NCBI RefSeq assembly: GCF_001905505.1
Contig: NZ_LIPG01000002.1
Coordinates: forward strand, 1,240,001-1,304,000
DNA from: Streptomyces sp. CB02058
GTDB lineage: Bacteria; Actinomycetota; Actinomycetes; Streptomycetales; Streptomycetaceae
Reading direction: 5' to 3'
Length of the DNA: 64,000 nucleotides
Below, in pieces: positions 55,547-64,000 of the stretch (position 1 is its first letter; the number at the start of each line of letters is the position of its first letter). The position numbers and the translations under genes were made by a program. The notes beneath the pieces were generated by a model. The model saw only the letters and a program-made list of their open reading frames with translations, did no database searches and was not told where the DNA came from.

Positions 55547-56964
55547 CGCTCCCTACGGAGACTGCCCACCCTGAGCTCGAGGGTCTGGGTACGTACGAAT
55601 TCGGCTGGGCCGACTCCGACGCGGCAGGCGCGGCGGCGAAGCGCGGCCTGTCCGAAGCTGTCGTCCGCGACATCTCGGAGAAGAAGAACGAACCGGAGTG
55701 GATGCTGAAGCTCCGGCTCAAGGGCCTGAAGCTGTTCGACAAGAAGCCCATGCCGAACTGGGGCTCCGACCTGTCGGGCATCGACTTCGACAACATCAAG
55801 TACTTCGTGCGGTCCACGGAGAAGCAGGCGGAGTCCTGGGAGGACCTGCCCGAGGACATCAAGAACACGTACGACAAGCTCGGCATCCCGGAGGCGGAGA
55901 AGCAGCGCCTGGTCGCCGGTGTCGCCGCGCAGTACGAGTCCGAGGTCGTCTACCACCAGATCCGTGAGGACCTGGAGGAGCAGGGCGTCATCTTCCTGGA
56001 CACCGACACCGCGCTGAAGGAGCACCCGGAGCTCTTCAAGGAGTACTTCGGCACCGTCATCCCGGTCGGCGACAACAAGTTCGCGTCGCTGAACTCGGCC
56101 GTGTGGTCCGGCGGCTCGTTCATCTACGTGCCGAAGGGTGTCCACGTCGACATCCCGCTCCAGGCCTACTTCCGTATCAACACGGAGAACATGGGCCAGT
56201 TCGAGCGGACGCTGATCATCGTCGACGAGGACGCCTACGTCCACTACGTCGAGGGCTGCACCGCCCCGATCTACTCCTCGGACTCGCTGCACTCCGCGGT
56301 CGTCGAGATCATCGTGAAGAAGGGCGGCCGCTGCCGCTACACGACCATCCAGAACTGGTCGAACAACGTCTACAACCTGGTCACCAAGCGCGCCGTGGCG
56401 TACGAGGGCGCGACCATGGAGTGGGTCGACGGCAACATCGGCTCCAAGGTCACCATGAAGTACCCGGCCGTCTACCTGATGGGCGAGCACGCCAAGGGCG
56501 AGACCCTGTCCATCGCCTTCGCGGGCGAGGGCCAGCACCAGGACGCCGGCGCCAAGATGGTCCACATGGCGCCGAACACCTCCTCCAACATCGTCTCCAA
56601 GTCGGTGGCACGAGGCGGTGGCCGCACCTCCTACCGCGGTCTGATCGAGATCGGTGAGGGCGCGCCGGGCGCCAAGTCCAACGTGCTGTGCGACGCGCTG
56701 CTCGTGGACACGATCTCGCGCTCCGACACCTACCCGTACGTCGACGTCCGCGAGGACGACGTGTCGATGGGCCACGAGGCGACCGTCTCCAAGGTCTCCG
56801 AGGACCAGCTCTTCTACCTCATGAGCCGTGGACTCACCGAGTTCGAGGCCATGGCGATGATCGTGCGCGGCTTCGTCGAGCCGATCGCCAAGGAGCTGCC
56901 CATGGAGTACGCCCTGGAGCTCAACCGGCTGATCGAGCTGCAGATGGAGGGTTCGGTCGGCTAG
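55543..56964 (+). CDS. sufB: Fe-S cluster assembly protein SufB
   Basis: A 473-residue SufB, the beta-helix scaffold subunit of the SufBC2D complex on which new Fe-S clusters are built. Motifs include [58 protein letters not shown] and [20 protein letters not shown]. No intein interrupts it, unlike in some mycobacteria. GGAGG precedes the ATG, and ATGA overlaps the sufR stop. It is the second gene of the operon. Confidence 0.97.
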   Translation: MTLPTETAHPELEGLGTYEFGWADSDAAGAAAKRGLSEAVVRDISEKKNEPEWMLKLRLKGLKLFDKKPMPNWGSDLSGIDFDNIKYFVRSTEKQAESWEDLPEDIKNTYDKLGIPEAEKQRLVAGVAAQYESEVVYHQIREDLEEQGVIFLDTDTALKEHPELFKEYFGTVIPVGDNKFASLNSAVWSGGSFIYVPKGVHVDIPLQAYFRINTENMGQFERTLIIVDEDAYVHYVEGCTAPIYSSDSLHSAVVEIIVKKGGRCRYTTIQNWSNNVYNLVTKRAVAYEGATMEWVDGNIGSKVTMKYPAVYLMGEHAKGETLSIAFAGEGQHQDAGAKMVHMAPNTSSNIVSKSVARGGGRTSYRGLIEIGEGAPGAKSNVLCDALLVDTISRSDTYPYVDVREDDVSMGHEATVSKVSEDQLFYLMSRGLTEFEAMAMIVRGFVEPIAKELPMEYALELNRLIELQMEGSVG

Positions 56965-57023
56965 CAGTCCCGCCGACCGAGTCCCCCTGACATTTGACTG
57001 AGAAAGCGAGCACTACGACAGCC

Positions 57024-58205
57024 ATGGCTGAGGCTCAGAACTCCCCGGTGGGCTCCACCACCGCCGGATCCATCGCGGTGGCGGCCGAGTCCACCGTCGC
57101 CACGCGCATGAGCGCCCCCCCGTCCTTCGACGTCGCGGACTTCCCCGTCCCGCACGGCCGTGAGGAGGAGTGGCGGTTCACGCCGCTGGAGCGGCTGCGC
57201 GGTCTGCACGACGGCACCGCGGTCGCCACCGGTGACGGCGTCAAGGTCGTCGTCGAGGCGCCCGCGGGCGTCACGGTCGAGACCGTCGGCCGCGACGACG
57301 AGCGGCTCGGCAAGGCCGGCACGCCGGTGGACCGGGTCGCCGCCCAGGCGTACTCGTCCTTCCAGCAGGCCTCGGTCGTCACGGTGGACAAGGAGGCCGT
57401 GCTCAGCGAGCCGGTCCGGATCACCGTGCACGGCGAGGGCGGCACGGCCTACGGCCACCAGGTCATCGAGCTGGGCGCCTTCGCCGAGGCCGTCGTCGTC
57501 ATCGACCACACCGGTGACGCCGTGCTCGCGGCCAACGTCGACTACGTCCTGGGCGACGGCGCGAAGCTGACCGTCGTCTCCGTCCAGGACTGGGACGACA
57601 CGGCCGTCCACGTCGGCCAGCACAACGCGCTGGTCGGCCGCGACGCCTCGTTCAAGTCGATCGTCGTGACCTTCGGCGGGGACCTCGTCCGTCTCCACCC
57701 GCGGGTCGCCTACGCCGGCACCGGCGGCGAGGCCGAGCTCTTCGGCCTCTACTTCACCGACAAGGGCCAGCACCAGGAGCACCGTCTCCTGGTCGACCAC
57801 AACACGCCGCACTGCAAGTCCAACGCGGTGTACAAGGGCGCGCTCCAGGGCGACGAGGCCCACGCCGTGTGGATCGGTGACGTGCTCATCCAGGCCGCCG
57901 CCGAGGGCACCGACACCTACGAGATGAACCGCAACCTGGTTCTCACCGACGGTGCCCGTGTCGACTCCGTGCCGAACCTGGAGATCGAGACCGGCGAGAT
58001 CGTCGGCGCCGGCCACGCCTCGGCGACCGGCCGCTTCGACGACGAGCAGCTGTTCTACCTGCAGTCCCGCGGTATCCCGGCCGAGGAGGCCCGCCGCCTC
58101 GTCGTGCGCGGCTTCTTCGCCGAGCTGGTCCAGCAGATCGGTCTGCCCGACGTGGAGGCCCGGCTCCTCGACAAGATCGAGGCCGAGCTGAAGGCGTCGG
58201 TCTGA
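57024..58205 (+). CDS. sufD: Fe-S cluster assembly protein SufD
   Basis: A 393-residue SufD, which pairs with SufB in the SufBC2D scaffold. The N-terminal helical part has GREEEWRFTPLERLRGL. The beta-helix part ends in DHNTPHCKSNAVYKGALQGD, FDDEQLFYLQSRGIPAEEAR and the C-terminal helix binding SufC. ATG 57024 is preferred, and an in-frame TTG at 56994 would add ten residues. It lies 59 bases after sufB, and the Rieske gene follows after one base. Confidence 0.96.
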   Translation: MAEAQNSPVGSTTAGSIAVAAESTVATRMSAPPSFDVADFPVPHGREEEWRFTPLERLRGLHDGTAVATGDGVKVVVEAPAGVTVETVGRDDERLGKAGTPVDRVAAQAYSSFQQASVVTVDKEAVLSEPVRITVHGEGGTAYGHQVIELGAFAEAVVVIDHTGDAVLAANVDYVLGDGAKLTVVSVQDWDDTAVHVGQHNALVGRDASFKSIVVTFGGDLVRLHPRVAYAGTGGEAELFGLYFTDKGQHQEHRLLVDHNTPHCKSNAVYKGALQGDEAHAVWIGDVLIQAAAEGTDTYEMNRNLVLTDGARVDSVPNLEIETGEIVGAGHASATGRFDDEQLFYLQSRGIPAEEARRLVVRGFFAELVQQIGLPDVEARLLDKIEAELKASV

Positions 58206-58206
58206 C

Positions 58207-58524
58207 ATGGCCTTCGTCAAAGCCTGTGCGCTGAGCGAGCTGGAGGACGACACCCCCAAGAGGGTGGAGCTCGACGGCACGCCGGTGTCCGTCGTCCGTA
58301 CCGAGGGGGAGGTGTTCGCGATCAACGACATCTGCTCGCACGCGAACGTCTCGCTCTCGGAGGGCGAGGTGGAGGACTGTGCGATCGAGTGCTGGCTGCA
58401 CGGATCGAGCTTCGACCTCCGCACCGGCAAGCCGTCCGGTCTTCCCGCGACGCGCCCCGTCCCCGTATACCCCGTAAAGATCGAAGGGGACGATGTGCTC
58501 GTCTCCGTCACCCAGGAGTCCTGA
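58207..58524 (+). CDS. Rieske-type ferredoxin within the suf operon
   Basis: A 105-residue soluble Rieske [2Fe-2S] ferredoxin. Ligands are C43 and H45 in CSHANV and C62 and H65 in CWLHGSSFD. The extra disulfide cysteines of respiratory Rieske proteins are missing, as in dioxygenase ferredoxins, and automatic annotation often calls it a dioxygenase ferredoxin subunit. No dioxygenase is nearby. Its position between sufD and sufC, one and seven bases from each, suggests it supplies electrons or receives clusters in Fe-S assembly. Confidence 0.93.
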   Translation: MAFVKACALSELEDDTPKRVELDGTPVSVVRTEGEVFAINDICSHANVSLSEGEVEDCAIECWLHGSSFDLRTGKPSGLPATRPVPVYPVKIEGDDVLVSVTQES

Positions 58525-58531
58525 GTCACCC

Positions 58532-59296
58532 ATGGCAACGCTTGAAATCCGCGACCTGCACGTCTCCGTCGAGGCCGACAACGCCACGAAGGAGATCCTC
58601 AAGGGCGTCGACCTGACCGTGAAGCAGGGCGAGACCCACGCCATCATGGGCCCGAACGGGTCCGGCAAGTCCACCCTCGCCTACTCGCTCGCGGGTCACC
58701 CCAAGTACACGATCACGAGTGGCACGGTGACCCTGGACGGCGAGGACGTCCTGGAGATGTCAGTCGACGAGCGGGCCCGCGCCGGCCTGTTCCTCGCCAT
58801 GCAGTACCCGGTCGAGATCCCCGGTGTCTCGGTCTCCAACTTCCTGCGCACCTCCGCCACCGCCATCCGCGGCGAGGCCCCCAAGCTGCGGACGTGGGTG
58901 AAGGAGGTCAAGGAGTCGATGGCCGGCCTCCAGATGGACCCCGCCTTCGCCGAGCGCAACGTCAACGAGGGCTTCTCCGGCGGTGAGAAGAAGCGCCACG
59001 AGATCCTTCAGCTGGAGCTCCTCAAGCCGAAGGTCGCCATCCTCGACGAGACCGACTCCGGTCTCGACGTCGACGCCCTGCGCGTCGTCTCCGAGGGAGT
59101 CAACCGGGTCCGCGAGGGCGGCGAGGTCGGCACCCTGCTGATCACGCACTACACGCGGATCCTCCGCTACATCAAGCCCGACTTCGTCCACGTCTTCGCC
59201 AACGGCCGCATCGCCGAGTCCGGTGGCGCCGAGCTCGCCGACAAGCTGGAGAACGAGGGCTACGAGGCATACGTGAAGGGTGGCGCTTCCGCGTGA
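58532..59296 (+). CDS. sufC: Fe-S cluster assembly ATPase SufC
   Basis: A 254-residue ABC-type ATPase that drives the SufBC2D complex. Walker A is GPNGSGKS (40-47), the signature FSGGEKKRHEILQLELL, Walker B VAILDETDSGLDVDAL and the switch His in LITHYTRILRYI. Family features such as LFLAMQYPVEIPGVSVSNFL are present. The stop overlaps the sufS start (GTGA). Confidence 0.97.
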   Translation: MATLEIRDLHVSVEADNATKEILKGVDLTVKQGETHAIMGPNGSGKSTLAYSLAGHPKYTITSGTVTLDGEDVLEMSVDERARAGLFLAMQYPVEIPGVSVSNFLRTSATAIRGEAPKLRTWVKEVKESMAGLQMDPAFAERNVNEGFSGGEKKRHEILQLELLKPKVAILDETDSGLDVDALRVVSEGVNRVREGGEVGTLLITHYTRILRYIKPDFVHVFANGRIAESGGAELADKLENEGYEAYVKGGASA

Positions 59297-60561
59297 CTGA
59301 CGCCCGACAGGGGCTCTCCGGCCTCCTCGACACCGAGGCGATCCGCAAGGACTTCCCGATCCTGGACCGCACGGTCCACGACGGCAAGAAGATCGTGTAC
59401 CTGGACAGCGCTGCGACCTCGCAGAAGCCGCGCCAGGTGCTCGACGCCCTCAGTGAGTACTACGAGCGGCACAACGCCAACGTCCACCGCGGTGTGTACA
59501 CCATCGCGGAGGAGGCCACCGCGCTGTACGAAGGCGCTCGCGACAGGGTCGCCGCCTTCATCAACGCACCCAGCCGCAACGAGGTGATCTTCACCAAGAA
59601 CGCCTCGGAGTCGCTCAACCTCGTCGCCAACATGCTCGGCTGGGCGGACGAGCCCTACCGGGTCGACAGCGACACCGAGATCGTCACCACCGAGATGGAG
59701 CACCACTCCAACATCGTGCCGTGGCAGCTGCTCTCGCAGCGCACCGGCGCGAAGCTGAAGTGGTTCGGCATCACGGACGACGGCCGGCTCGACCTGTCCA
59801 ACATCGACGAGATCATCACGGAGAAGACGAAGATCGTCTCCTTCACGCTGGTCTCCAACATCATGGGCACGATCAACCCGGTCGAGAAGATCATCCGCCG
59901 CGCCCAGCAGGTCGGCGCGCTGGTCTGCATCGACGCCTCGCAGGCGGCCCCGCACATGGTGCTCGACGTGCAGGCGCTGCAGGCCGACTTCGTGGCCTTC
60001 ACCGGCCACAAGATGGTCGGCCCGACGGGCATCGGCGTGCTCTGGGGACGGCAGGAGCTCCTCGAGGACCTGCCGCCGTTCCTCGGCGGCGGCGAGATGA
60101 TCGAGACCGTGTCGATGCACTCCTCGACCTACGCCCCCGCCCCGCACAAGTTCGAGGCGGGCACGCCCCCGATCGCGCAGGCCGTCGGCCTCGGCGCGGC
60201 CGTGGACTACCTCTCCTCGATCGGCATGGAGAACATCCACCGCCATGAGCAGGCCATCACCGAGTACGCGGTGCGCCGGCTCCTGGAGGTTCCCGACCTG
60301 CGGATCATCGGCCCGGCGACGGCCGAGGACCGCGGGGCGACGATCTCCTTCACGCTCGGCGACATCCACCCCCACGACGTGGGCCAGGTGCTCGACGAGC
60401 AGGGCATCGCCGTCCGGGTCGGACACCACTGCGCACGGCCCGTCTGCCTGCGGTACGGAATTCCTGCGACGACGCGAGCGTCGTTCTATCTGTACTCCAC
60501 GCCCGCGGAGGTCGACGCCCTGGTGGACGGCCTCGAGCATGTGCGGAACTTTTTCGGTTAG
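59293..60561 (+). CDS. sufS: Cysteine desulfurase SufS
   Basis: A 422-residue PLP-dependent class II cysteine desulfurase that takes sulfur from cysteine as a persulfide for cluster building. The Schiff-base lysine is K240 in FTGHKMVGPTGIGVLWG. The persulfide cysteine is C380 in RVGHHCARPVCLRYG. YLDSAATSQKPRQVLDAL and NANVHRGVYTIAEEAT mark the N-terminus. It overlaps sufC by four bases and precedes sufU, its sulfur acceptor. Confidence 0.97.
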   Translation: MTDARQGLSGLLDTEAIRKDFPILDRTVHDGKKIVYLDSAATSQKPRQVLDALSEYYERHNANVHRGVYTIAEEATALYEGARDRVAAFINAPSRNEVIFTKNASESLNLVANMLGWADEPYRVDSDTEIVTTEMEHHSNIVPWQLLSQRTGAKLKWFGITDDGRLDLSNIDEIITEKTKIVSFTLVSNIMGTINPVEKIIRRAQQVGALVCIDASQAAPHMVLDVQALQADFVAFTGHKMVGPTGIGVLWGRQELLEDLPPFLGGGEMIETVSMHSSTYAPAPHKFEAGTPPIAQAVGLGAAVDYLSSIGMENIHRHEQAITEYAVRRLLEVPDLRIIGPATAEDRGATISFTLGDIHPHDVGQVLDEQGIAVRVGHHCARPVCLRYGIPATTRASFYLYSTPAEVDALVDGLEHVRNFFG

Positions 60562-60587
60562 ATGGCAGAGCGGCTGAGGGTTGACTG

Positions 60588-61043
60588 GTGAAGCTTGATT
60601 CCATGTACCAGGAAGTGATCCTGGACCACTACAAGCACCCCCACGGGCGTGGCCTGCGGGACGGCGACGCCGAGGTGCACCACGTCAACCCGACGTGCGG
60701 CGACGAGATCACACTCCGCGTGAAATACGACGGCGAGACCATCGCCGACGTCAGTTATGAGGGCCAGGGCTGCTCCATCAGCCAGGCGAGCGCCTCCGTA
60801 CTCAACGAGCTGCTCGTGGGCAAGGAGCTGGGTGACGCGCAGAAGATCCAGGAGACCTTCCTGGAGCTGATGCAGTCCAAGGGCCAGCTGGAGCCGGACG
60901 ACGCGATGGAGGAGGTGCTGGAGGACGCGGTCGCGTTCGCCGGCGTCTCCAAGTATCCGGCCCGGGTCAAGTGCGCGCTGCTGAGCTGGATGGCGTGGAA
61001 GGACGCGACGGCGAAGGCGCTGTCCGAAGGGAAGACGGCATGA
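60588..61043 (+). CDS. sufU: Sulfur-transfer protein SufU
   Basis: A 151-residue zinc-dependent SufU that accepts persulfide sulfur from SufS. Zn ligands are C37 and D39 in NPTCGDEI, C62 in EGQGCSIS and C129 in ARVKCALLSW. The insert between the second and third parts separates SufU from true IscU scaffolds. The start is a GTG 26 bases after sufS. The stop overlaps the next gene (ATGA). Confidence 0.96.
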   Translation: MKLDSMYQEVILDHYKHPHGRGLRDGDAEVHHVNPTCGDEITLRVKYDGETIADVSYEGQGCSISQASASVLNELLVGKELGDAQKIQETFLELMQSKGQLEPDDAMEEVLEDAVAFAGVSKYPARVKCALLSWMAWKDATAKALSEGKTA

Positions 61044-61378
61044 GCGAGAACGAGACTCTGACGGTCAAGCCGGCCTCCGAGGAGGAGGTCCGCGAGGCGC
61101 TGTACGACGTGGTCGACCCCGAGCTGGGCATCGACGTCGTCAACCTGGGCCTGATCTACGGCATCCACATCGACGACGCGAACATCGCGACGCTCGACAT
61201 GACGCTGACGTCCGCGGCCTGTCCGCTGACCGACGTCATCGAGGACCAGGCGAAGTCCGCGACCGACGGCATCGTGAACGAGCTGCGGATCAACTGGGTC
61301 TGGATGCCCCCGTGGGGCCCCGACAAGATCACCGACGACGGCCGCGAGCAGCTTCGCGCGCTCGGCTTCAACGTCTGA
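61040..61378 (+). CDS. sufT: SufT / MIP18-family (DUF59) Fe-S assembly factor
   Basis: A 112-residue DUF59 protein. DVVDPELGIDVVNLGLIYGI at about residues 24-43 and TLTSAACPLTDVIEDQ with the conserved cysteine near 62 are diagnostic. SufT helps Fe-S maturation when demand is high. It is the last gene of the operon, overlaps sufU by four bases, and is followed by a 25-bp terminator stem. Confidence 0.94.
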   Translation: MSENETLTVKPASEEEVREALYDVVDPELGIDVVNLGLIYGIHIDDANIATLDMTLTSAACPLTDVIEDQAKSATDGIVNELRINWVWMPPWGPDKITDDGREQLRALGFNV

Positions 61379-61411
61379 TCCACGGCCCCCGGTCCCCGGG
61401 GTGCTCCGGTC

Positions 61412-61466
61412 CACGACGTACGGGAAGGCCCCCGGCATCCTGCCGGGGGCCTTCCCGTACGTCGTG
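61412..61466 (+). terminator. suf operon terminator
   Basis: A perfect 25-bp stem (61412-61436 with 61442-61466) has a five-base ATCCT loop. It starts 33 bases after sufT and is the longest uninterrupted stem seen in this window. Confidence 0.95.
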
Positions 61467-61507
61467 GTGTCTGGACGACGGTCCCGGCACCTCGCAGACT
61501 GACGGCC

Positions 61508-61873
61508 ATGGCCGTCAGTCTGTACACCGTGGTCGTGGACGCCCACGACATGTCTGCCCTCGCCCGCTTCTGGTGTCAGGTGCTCGACTGGAGGATCGTC
61601 TACGAGGACGAGCACGAGGTGACCATCGGGGCCGCCGCCGACAGGCTGCCGGGCCTGTGCTTCGTCCCCGTGCCGGAGACGAAGGCGGTCAAGAACCGGC
61701 TGCACATCGACCTCAGCCCCGACGACCTGCACACCGAGGTCGAACGGATCGTCGGGCTCGGTGCGCGGCGGGCGGACGTCGGTCAGGGCGAGGACGTCAC
61801 CTGGGTGGTGCTGGAGGACCCCGAGGGCAACGAGTTCTGCGTGCTGCGCCCGAAGAGGTCCCTGCTGGGCTGA
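61508..61873 (+). CDS. VOC-family (glyoxalase/bleomycin-resistance-like) protein
   Basis: A 121-residue vicinal-oxygen-chelate protein built from two beta-alpha-beta-beta-beta units. The first unit has VVVDAHDMSALARFWCQVLD and the second RLHIDLSPDDLHTEVERIVG with VVLEDPEGNEFCVLRPKR. Likely metal-site residues include H72 and the final Glu in EGNEFCVL. Members range from isomerases to drug-binding proteins, and no substrate can be given. It stands alone after the suf terminator and is convergent with the next gene. Confidence 0.88.
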   Translation: MAVSLYTVVVDAHDMSALARFWCQVLDWRIVYEDEHEVTIGAAADRLPGLCFVPVPETKAVKNRLHIDLSPDDLHTEVERIVGLGARRADVGQGEDVTWVVLEDPEGNEFCVLRPKRSLLG

Positions 61874-61888
61874 CGGGGCCGCCGGTGC

Positions 61889-61912
61889 CCGAGCGGCGGG
61901 CGCGCCGCTCGG
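61889..61912. terminator. Hairpin between convergent VOC and membrane-protein genes
   Basis: A perfect 10-bp stem (61889-61898 with 61903-61912) and a four-base loop lie 15 bases after the VOC stop codon and 22 before the end of the opposing gene. Confidence 0.8.
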
Positions 61913-61934
61913 ACGCCCGGGGCGCCGGCAGAGG

Positions 61935-63086
61935 TCACTGGTGCGCGCCGCCGTACGGAGGAGCGTCCGCCGGGGGTACGGCGGCTGCCTCGGCCAGCAC
62001 CGGGCCCAGGTTCTCCGTGCGGATCCGCCGGTCCACGTAGAGCAGGCCGATCACCAGCTGCGGGAACGTCGTCGAGATCACCTGGCTCACCAGCTGCCCG
62101 AGCAGGATGGCCACCAGATAGCCGCTGACCGCGACCACCACCGCCGCGGTGCTCGGGTCGTCGCCCATCGACGAGGTGCCGATCATGCCGGGGAACATGC
62201 CGAGGATCGAGAACGGCATCTGGATGATGTAGCCGCCCGCCGCGGCCATCGCCCCGGCCAGCAGCGTGATGCCGAAGATCCGCCACCAGTCGCCGCGCAC
62301 CAGCTGGGAGGAGCGGCGCAGCGCGGCGATGGGACCCTGGCCCTCGAAGACCACGACCGTCGGAGCCAGGCAGAACTTTATCCAGAGCCAGGCCGCCAGC
62401 GGTGCGGTCAGCAGCACGCCGAGCACGCCCAGTCCCATGGCGACGGCGGTGCCGCCACCGCCGTCCAGGGTGATGGCGCTGATGATCACCGCGAAGAAGG
62501 TCACCATCAGGAGCACGATGGGCACGACCGCGATCAGCGCCGTCAGGACCAGCGTGCCGATCACGGGGGTCACCCGGGACCACGCCCTGCGCCACACCGT
62601 GCCGAAGGAGACGGGCCTGCCGAGGACCGCCTCCTGCAGCACGGCGGGGACCGCCGCGTACATCAGGCCGGAGACGATCGCCATCGTGACGATGCCGAGC
62701 AGCAGCAGCGCGGCGCCCGACACCACGAGCGGCACGACGTCGGAGGAGGCGGCCTCCTCCTCGTAGCTGAGCGAGGCCACCCGCTCCAGATGGTCGGCCA
62801 CGGCGGAGTACGCGACGGCGACCGCCGCCACCATGAGAAGCGCGGCGCCCCCGTAGAGCGCGGCGGCCATGCCGATCAGCTGCTTCCAGTACCTGCCCAT
62901 CGTCGTGAACGCCCCGCCCAGCAGGTCGGCCAGCCTCAGCGGGGCGAGGGGTATCACCCCCGGCTTGGGTGCCGGAACCCAGCCGCCCCATCCCGGCGGC
63001 CCCCCGTAAGGACTGCCCCCGTACGGTGCGCCCCCGTAGGCGCCCCCGCCCCACCCTGCGTCCGTCACTGCCACTCCGCTGTTCAT
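61935..63086 (-). CDS. Integral membrane protein with Gly/Tyr/Pro-rich N-terminus (GPDPase membrane-domain-like)
   Basis: A 383-residue membrane protein. Residues 10-45 are a Gly/Tyr/Pro-rich cytoplasmic tail (YGGAPYGGSPYGG). Then come PLRLADLLGGAFTTMGRYWK and six or so transmembrane helices. The layout is like the membrane domain found on some glycerophosphodiesterases and in many stand-alone actinobacterial proteins; no catalytic domain is attached here. DRRIRTENLGPVL lies near the C-terminus. Function is unknown. The gene is divergent from the SMR efflux gene. Confidence 0.82.
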   Translation of the reverse strand: MNSGVAVTDAGWGGGAYGGAPYGGSPYGGPPGWGGWVPAPKPGVIPLAPLRLADLLGGAFTTMGRYWKQLIGMAAALYGGAALLMVAAVAVAYSAVADHLERVASLSYEEEAASSDVVPLVVSGAALLLLGIVTMAIVSGLMYAAVPAVLQEAVLGRPVSFGTVWRRAWSRVTPVIGTLVLTALIAVVPIVLLMVTFFAVIISAITLDGGGGTAVAMGLGVLGVLLTAPLAAWLWIKFCLAPTVVVFEGQGPIAALRRSSQLVRGDWWRIFGITLLAGAMAAAGGYIIQMPFSILGMFPGMIGTSSMGDDPSTAAVVVAVSGYLVAILLGQLVSQVISTTFPQLVIGLLYVDRRIRTENLGPVLAEAAAVPPADAPPYGGAHQ

Positions 63087-63190
63087 GTCGTCCGATGGTC
63101 GTACCGGTCCTGCGCCGGTCCGGACACCGTAGCGTCCCCCGGTGGCCCCGAACCCTGCCCTGACCGGTCCGGATGCGGTTCCAGGCTTTT

Positions 63191-63228
63191 GTGTACGGTC
63201 GTACACAACGTTGTGTACGCTTGTACGT
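63191..63228. promoter_or_regulatory. Paired GTGTAC-N4-GTACAC palindromes before the SMR-TetR genes
   Basis: GTGTAC-N4-GTACAC at 63191-63206 and GTGTAC-N4-GTACGT at 63213-63228 have centres 22 bp apart. The inner halves form an 18-bp perfect palindrome, GTACACAACGTTGTGTAC (63201-63218). The second copy touches the ATG of the efflux gene. The TetR protein encoded next is the obvious ligand. Nothing else was seen in this 142-base interval. Confidence 0.75.
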
Positions 63229-63549
63229 ATGGGATACGGACTGCTGGCCGCCGCCATAGCGGCCGAGGTGACCGCGACGACGGCCATGAAGTACAGCGAG
63301 GGCTTCACCCGGCTGTGGCCCTCGCTCGTCACCCTCGTGGGATACGTGCTGGCCTTCGCGCTGCTCGCCCAGACCCTCAAGACGCTCTCGATCGGCACCG
63401 CCTACGCGATCTGGGCCGGGGTGGGCACCGCGGCCGTCGCCGCGATCGGGATCGTGTGGATGGGGGAGTCCGCGGGGCTCGCGAAGCTGGCCGGCATCGC
63501 GCTGATCGTCGCGGGCGTCGTGGTCCTCAACCTGGGGGGAGCCCACTGA
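63229..63549 (+). CDS. SMR-family small multidrug efflux protein
   Basis: A 106-residue transporter with four transmembrane helices. The essential membrane glutamate is E13 in AAIAAEVTATTAMK. GTAYAIWAGVGTAAVAAIGI is the SMR signature, and the ending VVVLNL is typical. EmrE-like proteins work as antiparallel homodimers exporting quaternary ammonium or guanidinium compounds in exchange for protons. The ATG has no clear ribosome site and the operator runs up to it, so the transcript may be leaderless. Its stop overlaps the TetR start (TGATG). Confidence 0.94.
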   Translation: MGYGLLAAAIAAEVTATTAMKYSEGFTRLWPSLVTLVGYVLAFALLAQTLKTLSIGTAYAIWAGVGTAAVAAIGIVWMGESAGLAKLAGIALIVAGVVVLNLGGAH

Positions 63550-64000
63550 TGGTCCGGCGGTACGACCCCGAGCGGCGTGAGCGCATCATCGAGGCGGCGA
63601 TCCGGGTCGTCGGCGCCAAGGGCATCGCCGGGCTCAGCCACCGCACGGTGGCGGCCGAGGCCGATGTGCCGCTCGGCTCGACGACGTATCACTTCGCCTC
63701 GCTCGACGAACTGCTGGTCGCCGCGCTGCGCCGGTGCAACGAGAACTTCGCCGAGGTGGTGAGGGAGAGCCCGTATCTCTCCGACCCCGCGGTCCCGCTC
63801 GCCGATGCGCTGACCCGGATGCTGGAGGAGTGGTTCGCGGGCGGGCGCGGGCCGATGGAGCTGGAGTACGAGCTGTACCTCGCGGCCCTGCGCCGTCCCG
63901 CCCTGCGGCCGGTCGCCGCCGAGTGGGCCGACGCTCTGGCCGAGCTGATCGCCCCGCGCTCCGACCCGGGGACCGCGCGGGCGCTCGCCGCTCTGATCGA
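63549..64000 (+). CDS. TetR-family regulator (3' end outside window)
   Basis: The first 150 residues of a TetR-family repressor, open to the window edge. The HTH is at about 12-55 (RIIEAAIRVVGAKGIAGLSH, then VAAEADVPLGSTTYHFAS), after a basic RRYDPERRE start. The rest is the helical ligand domain. It overlaps the SMR gene by one base and is co-transcribed with it, so it most likely represses its own operon through the paired palindromes upstream, with release by an exported cation. Confidence 0.92.
   Translation, partial: MVRRYDPERRERIIEAAIRVVGAKGIAGLSHRTVAAEADVPLGSTTYHFASLDELLVAALRRCNENFAEVVRESPYLSDPAVPLADALTRMLEEWFAGGRGPMELEYELYLAALRRPALRPVAAEWADALAELIAPRSDPGTARALAALI

Noticed and set aside
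58207..58524. An aromatic-ring dioxygenase ferredoxin
   Set aside because: No oxygenase or reductase subunit is nearby, and the gene lies inside the suf operon.

Overview
The window is chromosomal DNA of a Streptomyces species or a very close relative. The evidence is the very high GC content with extreme third-position bias (which produces long spurious antisense frames), the frequent GTG starts, and the actinomycete gene set: whiA behind rapZ and yvcK, opcA beside zwf, an RbpA-family protein, mycothiol-type isomerase family, and a sufR-led suf operon. No rRNA, tRNA, CRISPR array, prophage or insertion sequence was seen. It is mostly a stable core block with a few accessory genes between core operons.

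Left part (1-14.2 kb): the tail of an unidentified gene, then a SNF2-type ATPase coupled to a SWIM zinc-finger protein. Next come a DUF3574 protein, an alaA-type aminotransferase coupled to a C39-like cysteine peptidase and divergent from an HxlR regulator with two matching operators between them, a secreted cupin, a SnoaL-like protein, and a uridine-kinase-like protein with a broken P-loop. After two short repeat arrays follow psuK-psuG (pseudouridine breakdown), ogt, a secreted glycerophosphodiesterase with a candidate PHO box, and an MHYT membrane sensor.

Middle-left (14.2-31.1 kb): the nucleotide-excision genes uvrB, uvrA and uvrC are spread through a region that also carries terD, a TerD/FtsK-like fusion and a terC-type transporter behind a yybP-ykoY (Mn2+) riboswitch. 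uvrC overlaps the start of the rapZ-yvcK-whiA chain, which ends in two strong hairpins.

Central carbon block (31.6-46.1 kb): gap, pgk, tpiA and secG, an RbpA-family protein, and pgi with two PH-domain membrane proteins run rightward. The pentose-phosphate operon tkt-tal-zwf-opcA-pgl runs leftward. Together they cover lower glycolysis and both branches of the pentose phosphate pathway. ctaB and ctaA (heme O and heme A synthesis) lie just beyond, with an ABC-2 exporter and a large secreted subtilisin-like protease.

Right part (54.6-64 kb): the complete suf operon sufR-sufB-sufD-Rieske-sufC-sufS-sufU-sufT. It has a CAAC-N6-GTTG SufR operator laid over the probable -10 element and ending on the first base of the sufR start codon, and an iron-box-like palindrome upstream. 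A 25-bp terminator closes it. A VOC protein, a glycine-rich membrane protein and an SMR efflux gene with its TetR regulator (cut by the window edge) follow.

I did not find a clearly novel multi-gene system. The most interesting signals are regulatory (suf operators, riboswitch, paired operators) and two proteins with missing nucleotide-binding motifs.
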